A stretch of 64,000 nucleotides of DNA, taken from positions 1-64,000 of the forward strand of contig NZ_JAAXMS010000002.1 in assembly GCF_012290005.1 (NCBI RefSeq), read 5' to 3'. Of the stretch, positions 25,004 through 32,624 are shown piece after piece (the stretch's first letter is position 1; each line of letters starts with the position of its first letter). The DNA is from Crateriforma spongiae. Lineage in GTDB: Bacteria; Planctomycetota; Planctomycetia; Pirellulales; Pirellulaceae. A program made the translations under genes and the position numbers. The notes under the pieces were generated by a model, which saw nothing but the letters and a program-made list of their open reading frames with translations, was not told the origin of the DNA and did not search any database.

Positions 25004-26431
25004 CTAGCGAACGCGACACTTGAATCGCAGGATTGCGGATTCGCCGACGGCAAGTTCGTCGCGAATGGTCCAAATCAGTTGTGCCGATTCGACATCGTTT
25101 TGCACGACTTCGAAGTCCGCTTCACAACTGGCCGATTGGCTGCCGTCGATGTAGGCCAAGCGAGTCGTCAAATTGTCGGTCACCGTCACATGGCTGACCG
25201 GACCGTCACCGACGTTGTCGACACGAAGTGCGAATTCAACGATGTCGCCGGGTTGGGCGTGATGCTTGTCGGCAAACTTGCCGATCACCAAACGGCCATC
25301 GCCAAAGTCGTACTCGGTGAAGCCACGCGGCGTTTGCGAACGGTTCAGCACCGGGGGCTTCAAGTCCTGGACAGCGACTTCCACCGATTCTTCGATGGAC
25401 CAAGCGATCGCGGCTGTCGCGGCTTGTTCCAGCAAAGCCAAATCTGCGTCACGCAGTTCGGTCAGATCCAACACACGAATGTTGGCCAAGACGGCAAACA
25501 CGTCGGCGGTCAAGATCGGTTGCAACACCGCATCGACAGGAACACCACGGTTGCGGTCACGCATTGCGTCGATCCGCCGAGCCGTGTCGGCCATGCCGAT
25601 TTCCGTGGTATCGGTAACGACCAAACCGGGTTGATCCAAGTTCATCCGTTCCGGCCCCACGGGTTGGGCGACGCCTACCGCGCCGGTAACCCGTCCACCT
25701 GCCGATGCACCGGTCACCCGCCGCACCGAGGCGAAACGTGGTGCGTACAAACAAACACGATTGCTTTCGGCGAATTCAATTTGTCCGTGACGGTTCGTGA
25801 AGTGCACGACCGTGTCTTCGGGGTCCAAGGCCGCAATCGTGTCGTCTTGACGAAGGAACGCTTTGGCGTTGGCGTCACCGCCATCGCATAAGAATTCTTG
25901 AGGATCGATTCCATAGGCGTTGTACATCGCCGGCGGCGCGGTATATCCGTGCGGCTGGCAAACGGTGCATGCGTTGTTTCCACACTCGGTGCAGGCTTGG
26001 CCTGTCGCACAAGCGTTGCATTGTCCGCAGGGCTGCCCCAGTGTCGACTGGCATTCATCCATTGGCAAATCGGTCAGCGAAGCCGTGTATCCGACCTGTC
26101 GCACGTCGGCCGCCGTTTGACGTTGATTCGTGGGCGCCGAAGCAGCCATTCCGGTGGTAGCCGTCGCCATCGTGTTCGTTGCCGGCGTGTTCGTTTCCGG
26201 CGCATTTGCAACGGGTGTACCGGGCTGACCCGATGATTGAGCTTCCGTTTCAGTTGCCGGCGAAAACACCCGCATGTTTTGGGGCAGGGCACAGCCGGTG
26301 GTCGCACAAGCAACAGCGCCACAGGCAATCCAACGCATCCATCGCCGCATCGTGATGGCGTGGGACGTCAATCGGCCGGGGACGCTAAACCGTTCGTTGG
26401 CAGAATCGTTCATCGTCGGAAGCTTCATCAT
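25004..26431 (-). CDS. DUF11-type repeat lipoprotein
   Basis: A 475-residue protein. The N-terminus reaches WIACGAVACATTGCALPQN, a lipobox around ATTGC, so it is probably a lipoprotein. A Thr/Ala/Pro-rich linker follows. A cysteine-rich segment (QPCGQCNACATGQACTECG, around residues 130-160) comes next, then a central domain. The C-terminal DUF11-like immunoglobulin fold has HHAQPGDIVEFALRVDNVGD and VTVTDNLTTRLAYIDGS, the GDxVxFxxxVxNxGxxxxxxVxVxDxLP pattern. DUF11 proteins occur on planctomycete surfaces. The start ATG overlaps the stop of the upstream gene by four bases, so the two are translationally coupled. Upstream residues before the lipobox are unusually long (about 45). Confidence 0.72.
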   Translation of the reverse strand: MMKLPTMNDSANERFSVPGRLTSHAITMRRWMRWIACGAVACATTGCALPQNMRVFSPATETEAQSSGQPGTPVANAPETNTPATNTMATATTGMAASAPTNQRQTAADVRQVGYTASLTDLPMDECQSTLGQPCGQCNACATGQACTECGNNACTVCQPHGYTAPPAMYNAYGIDPQEFLCDGGDANAKAFLRQDDTIAALDPEDTVVHFTNRHGQIEFAESNRVCLYAPRFASVRRVTGASAGGRVTGAVGVAQPVGPERMNLDQPGLVVTDTTEIGMADTARRIDAMRDRNRGVPVDAVLQPILTADVFAVLANIRVLDLTELRDADLALLEQAATAAIAWSIEESVEVAVQDLKPPVLNRSQTPRGFTEYDFGDGRLVIGKFADKHHAQPGDIVEFALRVDNVGDGPVSHVTVTDNLTTRLAYIDGSQSASCEADFEVVQNDVESAQLIWTIRDELAVGESAILRFKCRVR

Positions 26432-27198
26432 GGAACGGGTTCGACTTCGGGCTGATAGATCGGCGCCCAGGTCGGATCACCGAAAAAGAACTGAGGCACC
26501 AGGACGGGCGACGACGGCGGTGCCAGCGTGCCGATGCGAACGATGGCGACCGGGCGTCCGAATCGGTCGGCGACTTCCAAAGGGTCATGCGGCAGACCGA
26601 CATCAATGACGCGTCCGGTGTCCGGCTTTTCTTGTTCGGCGAACGCGGTTTGCGGGTCTTCCAGATAGATCACTTTGGTCACCATCCGGCCGGCCATGGC
26701 CTCGTCGATATCGGCTCGGTCCAAGACGATCTGGATCGGATAGGTCGTTTCTAATCCCGGCGGCGGATAGGTCCGATCGATCACTTCGACGCTGGGGTAC
26801 AGTTCGGCGCCCTCGGCATCGGGCAATCCCGTCATTCGCATCCGATAGACCCGGCCGATTTGCAATCCCGCCATCAGATGGTCTTCGGGCGAAACAAAGG
26901 TGCCGCCTTGGCTTAGTGCGAACTGGACTCCGTCGGGTCCGGTAAACGCGACCGGTTGAAAGTAGCCGGCGATCGGTCCGTGGCCCAAACTGCGGCCGTA
27001 ACCGATCATGCCAGGTTGGGCGTCGGCGCTGAACACACGATGCTGGCCGGCCGACGACAAGTATTGCGACGGATCGGTGGCGTTTGCGTTCAAGCCAATC
27101 GCCACCAAGCTGAACAAGCAAACGATCCCTGCCGCCCAACAGCGGATGCCGCCGCGGCGACGATCCGAGTCGCGATGCAGACTGATGTCGTGGTGCAT
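26428..27198 (-). CDS. Secreted protein, paralogue of the 27343-28689 product
   Basis: A 256-residue protein starting MHHDISLHRDSDRRRGGIRC, with a signal peptide core CWAAGIVCLFSLVAIGLNAN. AAGGGA lies about 8 bases before this ATG; the frame is open upstream across a terminator, which argues against the earlier starts. The domain with GPDGVQFAL, YRMRMTGLPDAEGAELYPSV, MAGRMVTKVIYLEDPQ and FGRPVAIVRIGTL matches the core of the next upstream protein (YRLKLTNIPGREGVELYPTV, VTKVIYLPDPE, ILAIIRLGD). The two are paralogues. Function unknown. It is coupled to the DUF11 gene downstream. Confidence 0.68.
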   Translation of the reverse strand: MHHDISLHRDSDRRRGGIRCWAAGIVCLFSLVAIGLNANATDPSQYLSSAGQHRVFSADAQPGMIGYGRSLGHGPIAGYFQPVAFTGPDGVQFALSQGGTFVSPEDHLMAGLQIGRVYRMRMTGLPDAEGAELYPSVEVIDRTYPPPGLETTYPIQIVLDRADIDEAMAGRMVTKVIYLEDPQTAFAEQEKPDTGRVIDVGLPHDPLEVADRFGRPVAIVRIGTLAPPSSPVLVPQFFFGDPTWAPIYQPEVEPVP

Positions 27199-27269
27199 CC
27201 CAGTCCCTTGTGTCTCGTGGCCGGAGCGAATCATTCGGCCGGGCCGATCAAGCATCAATTGGTTTCGAT

Positions 27270-27308
27270 AAAAAAACGCGGCGTAGCGGTCGATCGCCAC
27301 ACCGCGTT
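27270..27308 (-). terminator. Terminator between the two paralogous secreted-protein genes
   Basis: Outer arms AACGCGG (27275-27281) and CCGCGTT (27302-27308), with a further inner pair GCG/CGC, followed on the minus strand by a run of seven T (27270-27276). It lies 35 bases past the stop of the lipoprotein gene at 27343. Confidence 0.7.
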
Positions 27309-27342
27309 GATTCGGTTGTCACGTTGAACTGTCTGACCAGAA

Positions 27343-28689
27343 TTACTGGTTACAGTTCGGATCTACTTCTTGGCTGGCTTTGTAGTGCAGCGGTCGACCG
27401 GCAGGCATACCGGGGTGGATGTTCTGTTCGGTGATCCGCACGCGGCTGACCGGGTTCGGATAACTCATACCGGGTTGCTGACGCACGTTCATCTTCAGGT
27501 GTTCCACCGGTCGCGGAATGTGCATCGGCGTGTGGTTCTTGATGGTGTGCTTCTTCAAGCCGGCCGGTGCACCCAACGGAATGTGGGGCGGTCCGGGCAA
27601 TCCGATCGGGGTCCCGGTCATCGGCATGCCGTATTGCGGAGCGTTGTAGCCGGCGACCATCCCGGGCAGCGAAGGTGCGGTCGGGGCACAGGTGCCGTCG
27701 GCCGAACATCCACAGCCATCGGTCATGGCCGGTGCAAACGGAGCGGGCAATCCGGCAATCGGGGCACCCAAGCCGGGTCCGCCAAATCCGCCGGCCGATC
27801 CGCCAGCCATTTCGATGTCTTTGTCACCCAAGCGGATGATGGCAAGGATCGAACCGCGGTTGTCCGCTTCGACGATCGGGTCGATGCCAGGATCCAATCG
27901 GGTGCTGACCAGCGTGTCGATGCCGGCCAGGGCGGGTCCTTGGAACTCCGGATCCGGCAGGTAGATGACTTTGGTCACAAAGTTGCCGGTCAAGACTTGG
28001 TCAAAGTCTTCATCGGTGAACTGCAGCGGGATCGAATTGTGCGCCAGGTAGGCACCGGTTCGGGGATTACCGTACGCCAATTCAACGGTCGGATACAGTT
28101 CAACGCCTTCACGTCCGGGGATGTTCGTCAGCTTCAGACGATACAGTCCGCCTTGCGGAAAGTTCTGGCGTGCCGGAACGATCAGCGGTTCGCTGTCGAA
28201 CATGCCGGCACCGCTGGCGTCATATCGGACTTGCATCCCGTCGGGACGTCCGAAAGTAACTTGAACGGTCGCGGGCACGGGCATCGGCATCGCCGGGCCG
28301 CCGCCCATCATGACGCCGCCGCCTTGTGGGATGTTGGTGCCGCCGATGCCGCACAGGCCGGGGCCCGGTGCGGGACCGCAGCCGGCCGGACCGCATTCGG
28401 ATCCGACGTTGTAGCTGGCTTGGGCAATCGTGCCGTTGCCGCTGTCTTCAATCTTGGCCAAGTTCGCGGCAGCATCGTTTTCACTGGCTGCCAATGCGGG
28501 TCCCGGTGCCGGTGCGGTGGCACCATACATCGGTGGTGCCAACACGCCGGGGCCTGGGCCGCCGACGCCCGGACCGGGCTGCATCAACCGCTGCTCGGGC
28601 GGCAGGTTGTGGCGAACCGGCACGCATCCGGTGGCGAGCACCGCCGCGGCCGCCAGCAGCGACAAATGGGTGACGGATCGTTTCATCAT
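27343..28689 (-). CDS. Pro/Gly-rich secreted lipoprotein
   Basis: A protein of about 448 residues starting MMKRSVTHLSLLAAAAVLAT, then GCVPVRHN: a clear lipoprotein leader with lipobox around LATGC. GGGGGG lies right before the ATGs at 28689/28686. A Pro/Gly-rich linker (GPGVGGPGPGVLAPPMYG) and Gly/Pro-rich stretches flank a core domain (about residues 140-300) that is shared with the protein at 26428-27198. The C-terminal region is Pro/Gly/Met-rich and ends around GRPLHYKASQEVDPNCNQ. Several cysteines are present (SECGPAGCGPAPGPGLCG; DGCGCSADGTC). It probably sits in the cell envelope. No known function. Confidence 0.7.
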   Translation of the reverse strand: MMKRSVTHLSLLAAAAVLATGCVPVRHNLPPEQRLMQPGPGVGGPGPGVLAPPMYGATAPAPGPALAASENDAAANLAKIEDSGNGTIAQASYNVGSECGPAGCGPAPGPGLCGIGGTNIPQGGGVMMGGGPAMPMPVPATVQVTFGRPDGMQVRYDASGAGMFDSEPLIVPARQNFPQGGLYRLKLTNIPGREGVELYPTVELAYGNPRTGAYLAHNSIPLQFTDEDFDQVLTGNFVTKVIYLPDPEFQGPALAGIDTLVSTRLDPGIDPIVEADNRGSILAIIRLGDKDIEMAGGSAGGFGGPGLGAPIAGLPAPFAPAMTDGCGCSADGTCAPTAPSLPGMVAGYNAPQYGMPMTGTPIGLPGPPHIPLGAPAGLKKHTIKNHTPMHIPRPVEHLKMNVRQQPGMSYPNPVSRVRITEQNIHPGMPAGRPLHYKASQEVDPNCNQ

Positions 28690-28972
28690 TTCCCCCCGAT
28701 AAATCGGTTTCAGTTCCTTGGGTCGCAGCCGAAGCCGCTCGCGTTGACGCACACGTCCATCCATGAATCGCGAGCCACGTCGGTGGTGACAATGGTGTGA
28801 ATCTGATCCGGCTGGACTTGAGGGCGAAGGAATCACTAACCTCCACCGACGCATCACAGACCGGCTGCTTGGGACAGCATCGGCATCAAGCCCGCGGTTT
28901 CTTTGATAAAACCGGCACAACCGCCCCATGAAGATCCATCCGCACAGAAGTCATGACGCCGATGACCCGTCC

Positions 28973-30013
28973 ATGAAACACGGATCTGTTTCACCGGCAC
29001 GCATCGCATCCCTGTCTTGGCTCGTTTTCGCCGCCCTTGGTTTCGTTTGGGTGACGCCGGCTTCTTCGCGTGCCGCCGAAAGCGCATCGGCCACGTCGCT
29101 GTCGCATCCGGTCGCACACGCCGGCACCGAAAATGCGTCGGCGGGCATCCCAAACCGCTCCGATCCCGGTGCGACCAAGGTCATCGACCAAGTGCTGAAA
29201 CGCTTGATGTACGGCCCGGCCTTTAACGCGCAAATCCGCAAACGCGTCTGGACCTCCGGACGCGAAGTCATTGGCGTCGGTCTGTACGAACAAGCGGGGC
29301 AGGGCACCGGTCACTACAACCTGCAAGTCACCATGCACGACGGGGCGGGCAAACACACGTTGCAACAAATCAGCGACGGCCGCCTGGCGTGGACCCGAAC
29401 CGAGATCGCCGGCAGTGTGGTTCTAAAGCGGGTCGACGTACGCATCCTGCAACAACGCATCCGCGACGCCGGTATCCAAGTCGATCCGGCACCCCATTTG
29501 GTCGTCGGCGGCTTGGTCGAATTGGTCGAATCGATTCAACGCGACTACGACCTGACGCTGCAATCCGGCAAATTCAAACTGAAATCCAGCCAGGACGATG
29601 GCGACGACGAACAAACGTTCCTGGTGCTTAGCGGTGAACTGAAAAGTGACGTCCGAGAAACGATTTTGAAATCCAGCGGCCGCGACCAATGGCCATCCTT
29701 GTGCCCGACATCGATGCGGATGCTGATTGCCACCCAAGGCGACACAGAAACGGACTTCGGGCGCGGTCTGCCTCGACGCATCTATTTCTTCAGCGATCCG
29801 CCACCGGCGGAAACGAAAGAGGGTGAAGCCGCACCCACCACGGCACCGGACGCCAACGTCGTCGCACCGGGTCATTTGATCAGCCTGATCGAACTGTACG
29901 CCCTCAAGCCGATCACGGCGCCGTCGCCGGACCGTTTCAGTTTTGAAAGCCAAGACCAAAACAATCACTACGTCAACGAAACGCAGCGTTACTTAAAACG
30001 TTACGGGCTGTGA
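28973..30013 (+). CDS. Secreted protein of unknown function
   Basis: A 346-residue protein. From the ATG at 28973 it starts MKHGSVSPARIASLSWLVFA and has a signal peptide ending near SSRAAES. An upstream ATG at 28928 would add 15 residues before the signal. The mature protein is alpha/beta with KVIDQVLKRLMYGPAFNAQI and VIGVGLYEQAGQGTGHYNLQ near the start. The layout hints at an outer-membrane lipoprotein-carrier-like fold (LolA-type, long beta strands), but I cannot support that firmly. The gene is divergent from the lipoprotein at 27343-28689 and convergent with the repeat protein at 30135-30833. Confidence 0.62.
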   Translation: MKHGSVSPARIASLSWLVFAALGFVWVTPASSRAAESASATSLSHPVAHAGTENASAGIPNRSDPGATKVIDQVLKRLMYGPAFNAQIRKRVWTSGREVIGVGLYEQAGQGTGHYNLQVTMHDGAGKHTLQQISDGRLAWTRTEIAGSVVLKRVDVRILQQRIRDAGIQVDPAPHLVVGGLVELVESIQRDYDLTLQSGKFKLKSSQDDGDDEQTFLVLSGELKSDVRETILKSSGRDQWPSLCPTSMRMLIATQGDTETDFGRGLPRRIYFFSDPPPAETKEGEAAPTTAPDANVVAPGHLISLIELYALKPITAPSPDRFSFESQDQNNHYVNETQRYLKRYGL

Positions 30014-30051
30014 ACGTCGATTGAGATAACGCCGTCACGCGATAATTCCGC

Positions 30052-30092
30052 AAAAAAACGGCGAAGCATCGCGATGGTGCGATGCCCCGCCG
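30052..30092 (-). terminator. Terminator of the Gly/Ala/Asn-rich secreted protein gene
   Basis: Nested arms CGGCG/CGCCG (30059-30063, 30088-30092) and GCATCGC/GCGATGC (30066-30072, 30079-30085), with seven T on the minus strand (30052-30058). Confidence 0.8.
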
Positions 30093-30134
30093 TCGGGAAC
30101 TGATTCAAGTTTTTGATTCGTTGTTCGTCCCGGA

Positions 30135-30833
30135 TCAGGGACCAAAGTGGTACGCGTTGCTGATGCTTTGGCCGCCGAAGATGGCTCCCGCGTTCGCCGA
30201 TGCGCCGGAGGATCGGAAGCCGCCGACGCCCACGCTGTAGGCACCGCTGTTGCTGATCGCACGGCCGCCGAACATCGCATTGGATCGTGCCGATCCGTTG
30301 GCCACCCCAACGCCGTAGTCGACGGCACTGATGGCGGTGTTGTTGGCCACCGCACGTCCGCCCCAGCGTCCGCGAGCGACCGCACTACCATTGGCGATCG
30401 AAACGCCGCCGGTTGTGAACGCACCGCTCATGCTGTTGGCACTAGCATTACCGTACGCCCGAGCCGAATCGTTGGCGATCGCGGTGCCGTAGTTCGACGC
30501 GGCAATCGCGTTGCTGTTGGACCGTGCGTTCCAGCCGTTGGCGACGCTGCGACCGTTGGCAATCGCCACACCACCGTTGCTGGCGGCGATCGCGTTGCCC
30601 GTCGCACGTCCGCCGTTGTATCCCGATCCGGTCATCCGTGCGTTGGCGTACCCGCCGTTGGATGCCGCGGCAGATGCGTTCAGTCGAACGTTTCCGCTGC
30701 CCGATGCCGACGACCGGGCGACACCGCCGGTGGAGTAAGCACTGGATGTAACTTGAGCCGATGCGTCGTCGGCGACGATCGAGACGGTGGTGGCGGCGGC
30801 AAGGATCGCGAAGGTTTTGAAGAAGCGTTTCAT
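30135..30833 (-). CDS. Secreted Gly/Ala/Ser/Asn repeat protein
   Basis: A 232-residue protein starting MKRFFKTFAILAAATTVSIV, with a signal peptide ending at DDASAQ. AGGAGT lies 9 bases before the ATG. The mature part is almost entirely Gly, Ala, Ser and Asn with regular imperfect repeats such as SNGGVAIANGRSVANG, SNYGTAIANDSARAYGNA and TGGVSIANGSAVARGR. Small side chains recur every second or third residue, which suggests a beta-solenoid or stacked fold, by inference. No cysteine is present and few charged residues. It is followed by a strong terminator. A second low-complexity secreted protein (31902-32402) and a PDZ protein lie upstream on the same strand. No known family. Confidence 0.65.
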   Translation of the reverse strand: MKRFFKTFAILAAATTVSIVADDASAQVTSSAYSTGGVARSSASGSGNVRLNASAAASNGGYANARMTGSGYNGGRATGNAIAASNGGVAIANGRSVANGWNARSNSNAIAASNYGTAIANDSARAYGNASANSMSGAFTTGGVSIANGSAVARGRWGGRAVANNTAISAVDYGVGVANGSARSNAMFGGRAISNSGAYSVGVGGFRSSGASANAGAIFGGQSISNAYHFGP

Positions 30834-31174
30834 CGGTCGGTGACTCCTGATGGTTCTGTCCGACACTGCGGACAAATCTGAAATGGTGAAGTTGCGGCCG
30901 CGACTATCGTTTGTCGCCGGCCCACGTTTCACACAGCGGGCGCGAAACTCCCAAGGGGACAAACCTTTTTGATTTTTTGTGCCATGCTGATCTGCATGGC
31001 GTTTGACCATCACATCCGGCACGCGAAGCCCCGAGCAAGACGCTGACCCAACGAAAAAAGGCCGATGCCGTGTCCTTCCCTTATTTGGGCAAGACACGAC
31101 ACCGGCCGATGAACGTCCGACCGTGATGGCGGACGGTGATTGGTCGATTGAGGTGTGCGTTCGTTGATATCGAA
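30834..31174. other. Region between the repeat protein and the PDZ protein genes
   Basis: A 341-base gap. The right part holds the PDZ gene terminator (31054-31107). The left part should hold the promoter of the repeat-protein gene. Nothing else is seen. Confidence 0.4.
31054..31107 (-). terminator. Terminator of the PDZ protein gene
   Basis: Long arms GGCCGATGCCGTGTC and GACACGACACCGGCC pair with two imperfect positions around a 17-base loop. Six T follow on the minus strand (31054-31059). Confidence 0.65.
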
Positions 31175-31837
31175 TCAGTAGCTGACGCTGTTTCTAAGCT
31201 GCCGCGCCACGTCGGCGGGCAAAGCTTCGATCTTGCGATCGACTTCACCAGCGGTACCGCTAAGCCGGATTTGTTTCGGCCCCTCATCGGTCGATACAGT
31301 CGCGTCGATGCGGATGTGTCCGTTCATATTACTGACCGACACGCTGTGGACTGACGACTGGGTGTCTTCGATCAAAGGACGATGGCGGATCGTTGTCGAT
31401 CGTACGCCGTCCTCGGTCAAAACGGTCAATCGCATGCCGGGGGTGACCGGCGGCATTTCGCAAACGTCACGCAGCACGTGTCCGTCCAACGTCAACAGAA
31501 CCATGTGCGGCTGAATTCCGGCCTGATAGGCGGGTGACCCGGCAACCACATCGACCACCAGCAATCCGCCGCCAGAGGTCAATGACTCGTGACAACCGCG
31601 GAATAAATTGGGAACGGTCGTCAGTTGCAGCCCCCACGATTCGGCGGCCGCGTCGTGAGGACGATGATCAGTTGGGTCATCGTCCTCGGCCATCGCAGCG
31701 GCGGGAACTTGCGACATCACTTGCCGACGGATGCCATCGACGTTCACGTTGCCTTGGGAATCGAACAACGGCGTTTGGCCACAGCACATCGACACCAACG
31801 AAAGGGCAGCGACGGAAAGCAGAGTCAGGCGAATCAT
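31175..31837 (-). CDS. Secreted PDZ-domain protein
   Basis: A 220-residue protein starting MIRLTLLSVAALSLVSMCCG, a signal peptide. AAGGAAA lies 9 bases before the ATG. A PDZ-like core follows: GGGLLVVDVVAGSPAYQAGI, then QPHMVLLTLDGHVLRDVCEM and MRLTVLTEDG. The first 75 residues are acidic, and the C-terminus has a short helical end (EVDRKIEALPADVARQLRN). No protease domain is attached. It may bind C-termini of other envelope proteins. It lies between two genes for Gly-rich secreted proteins on the same strand. Confidence 0.72.
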   Translation of the reverse strand: MIRLTLLSVAALSLVSMCCGQTPLFDSQGNVNVDGIRRQVMSQVPAAAMAEDDDPTDHRPHDAAAESWGLQLTTVPNLFRGCHESLTSGGGLLVVDVVAGSPAYQAGIQPHMVLLTLDGHVLRDVCEMPPVTPGMRLTVLTEDGVRSTTIRHRPLIEDTQSSVHSVSVSNMNGHIRIDATVSTDEGPKQIRLSGTAGEVDRKIEALPADVARQLRNSVSY

Positions 31838-31901
31838 GATTGGTTTCCTTAATTGAGTGTTTTTGGGTCAGATGTATTCGGATCGGGGTCGGCTGGCCGG
31901 A

Positions 31902-32402
31902 TTACCAGCGACGGAAGAAATTGCGAGTCTTGGAATGGCTGAATGCGCGGGTTCGGTTCCCGAAACCGGTCGCCGTGCTGCCGCCGCCCATGTTGCCGAA
32001 TCCATGATTCGTTTGGCCGCCGACGATGACGCGAGAATTTCCGCCGGTCGATTGCACGCCGCCGTGGCTGACGTGCGTTCCTCCGCGACCGATCGACAGG
32101 TTGAAGTTGTGCCCAAGACCGACTCCGCCACTGTTAACCCCAATCGAATGGGACAATGACAAACCGTTGGGGCCCGCACCGATCGCCAAGCCGCGTCCCA
32201 TGCTGCCGCCGGGTCCGACGCGAGATTCCGTGTCGGTATGGGTCCACTGGCCGCTGGCGGACGCATCCGCCCCGGCGAATCCCGGACCGACATCAACGAT
32301 CGTTCCGGCACTTTGTGCTGATGCGGCGGTGGCGATCACCGCGACGGCGGCAATCGAAAGGGTCAAACGACAAACAGTGGCGAAAACATTGGAAGCACGC
32401 AT
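31902..32402 (-). CDS. Secreted Gly/Ser-rich protein
   Basis: A 166-residue protein starting MRASNVFATVCRLTLSIAAV, with a signal peptide ending at ATAASAQ. The mature part is Gly/Ser/Asn-rich with alternating small and polar residues: GPGGSMGRGLAIGAGPNGLS, VNSGGVGLGHNFNLSIG. It ends with a basic aromatic tail, SKTRNFFRRW. GGAG lies about 8 bases before the ATG; the frame is open upstream, but a leader peptide only fits from here. Its style matches the repeat protein at 30135-30833 without clear sequence identity. No known family. Confidence 0.6.
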   Translation of the reverse strand: MRASNVFATVCRLTLSIAAVAVIATAASAQSAGTIVDVGPGFAGADASASGQWTHTDTESRVGPGGSMGRGLAIGAGPNGLSLSHSIGVNSGGVGLGHNFNLSIGRGGTHVSHGGVQSTGGNSRVIVGGQTNHGFGNMGGGSTATGFGNRTRAFSHSKTRNFFRRW

Positions 32403-32525
32403 GGGATAGTCTCCGGGTGACAGAGTGTTTGGTGGTGGTGAACACTCCTCCTGGCGAGACCCGGTCCGCCAAGGGGACAAGACCGGCGGAAAAATCGTGA
32501 AACTTCTTCAAGAAACACGTGTGCT

Positions 32526-32535
32526 CCCCCCCCCC
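32526..32535. repeat. Ten-base poly-C tract
   Basis: An uninterrupted run of ten C at 32526-32535, between the kinase gene stop (32625) and the Gly/Ser-rich gene start (32402), about 125 bases upstream of that start on the minus strand. Such a tract can change length by slippage. Confidence 0.8.
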
Positions 32536-32624
32536 TGCCAAAGAACGCCCAGCAGGCCAGATTCGCCCGTATTTCGGCCGTTTTCTGATCCTTGAAACGG
32601 TATTCGTGCTCAGCGGGCGCGAAA

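Noticed and set aside
27370-28800. A 476-residue plus-strand frame opposite the Pro/Gly-rich lipoprotein gene
   Set aside because: The minus-strand gene has a lipoprotein signal and a core domain shared with its paralogue. The plus frame is an Arg/Gly/Val-rich shadow.
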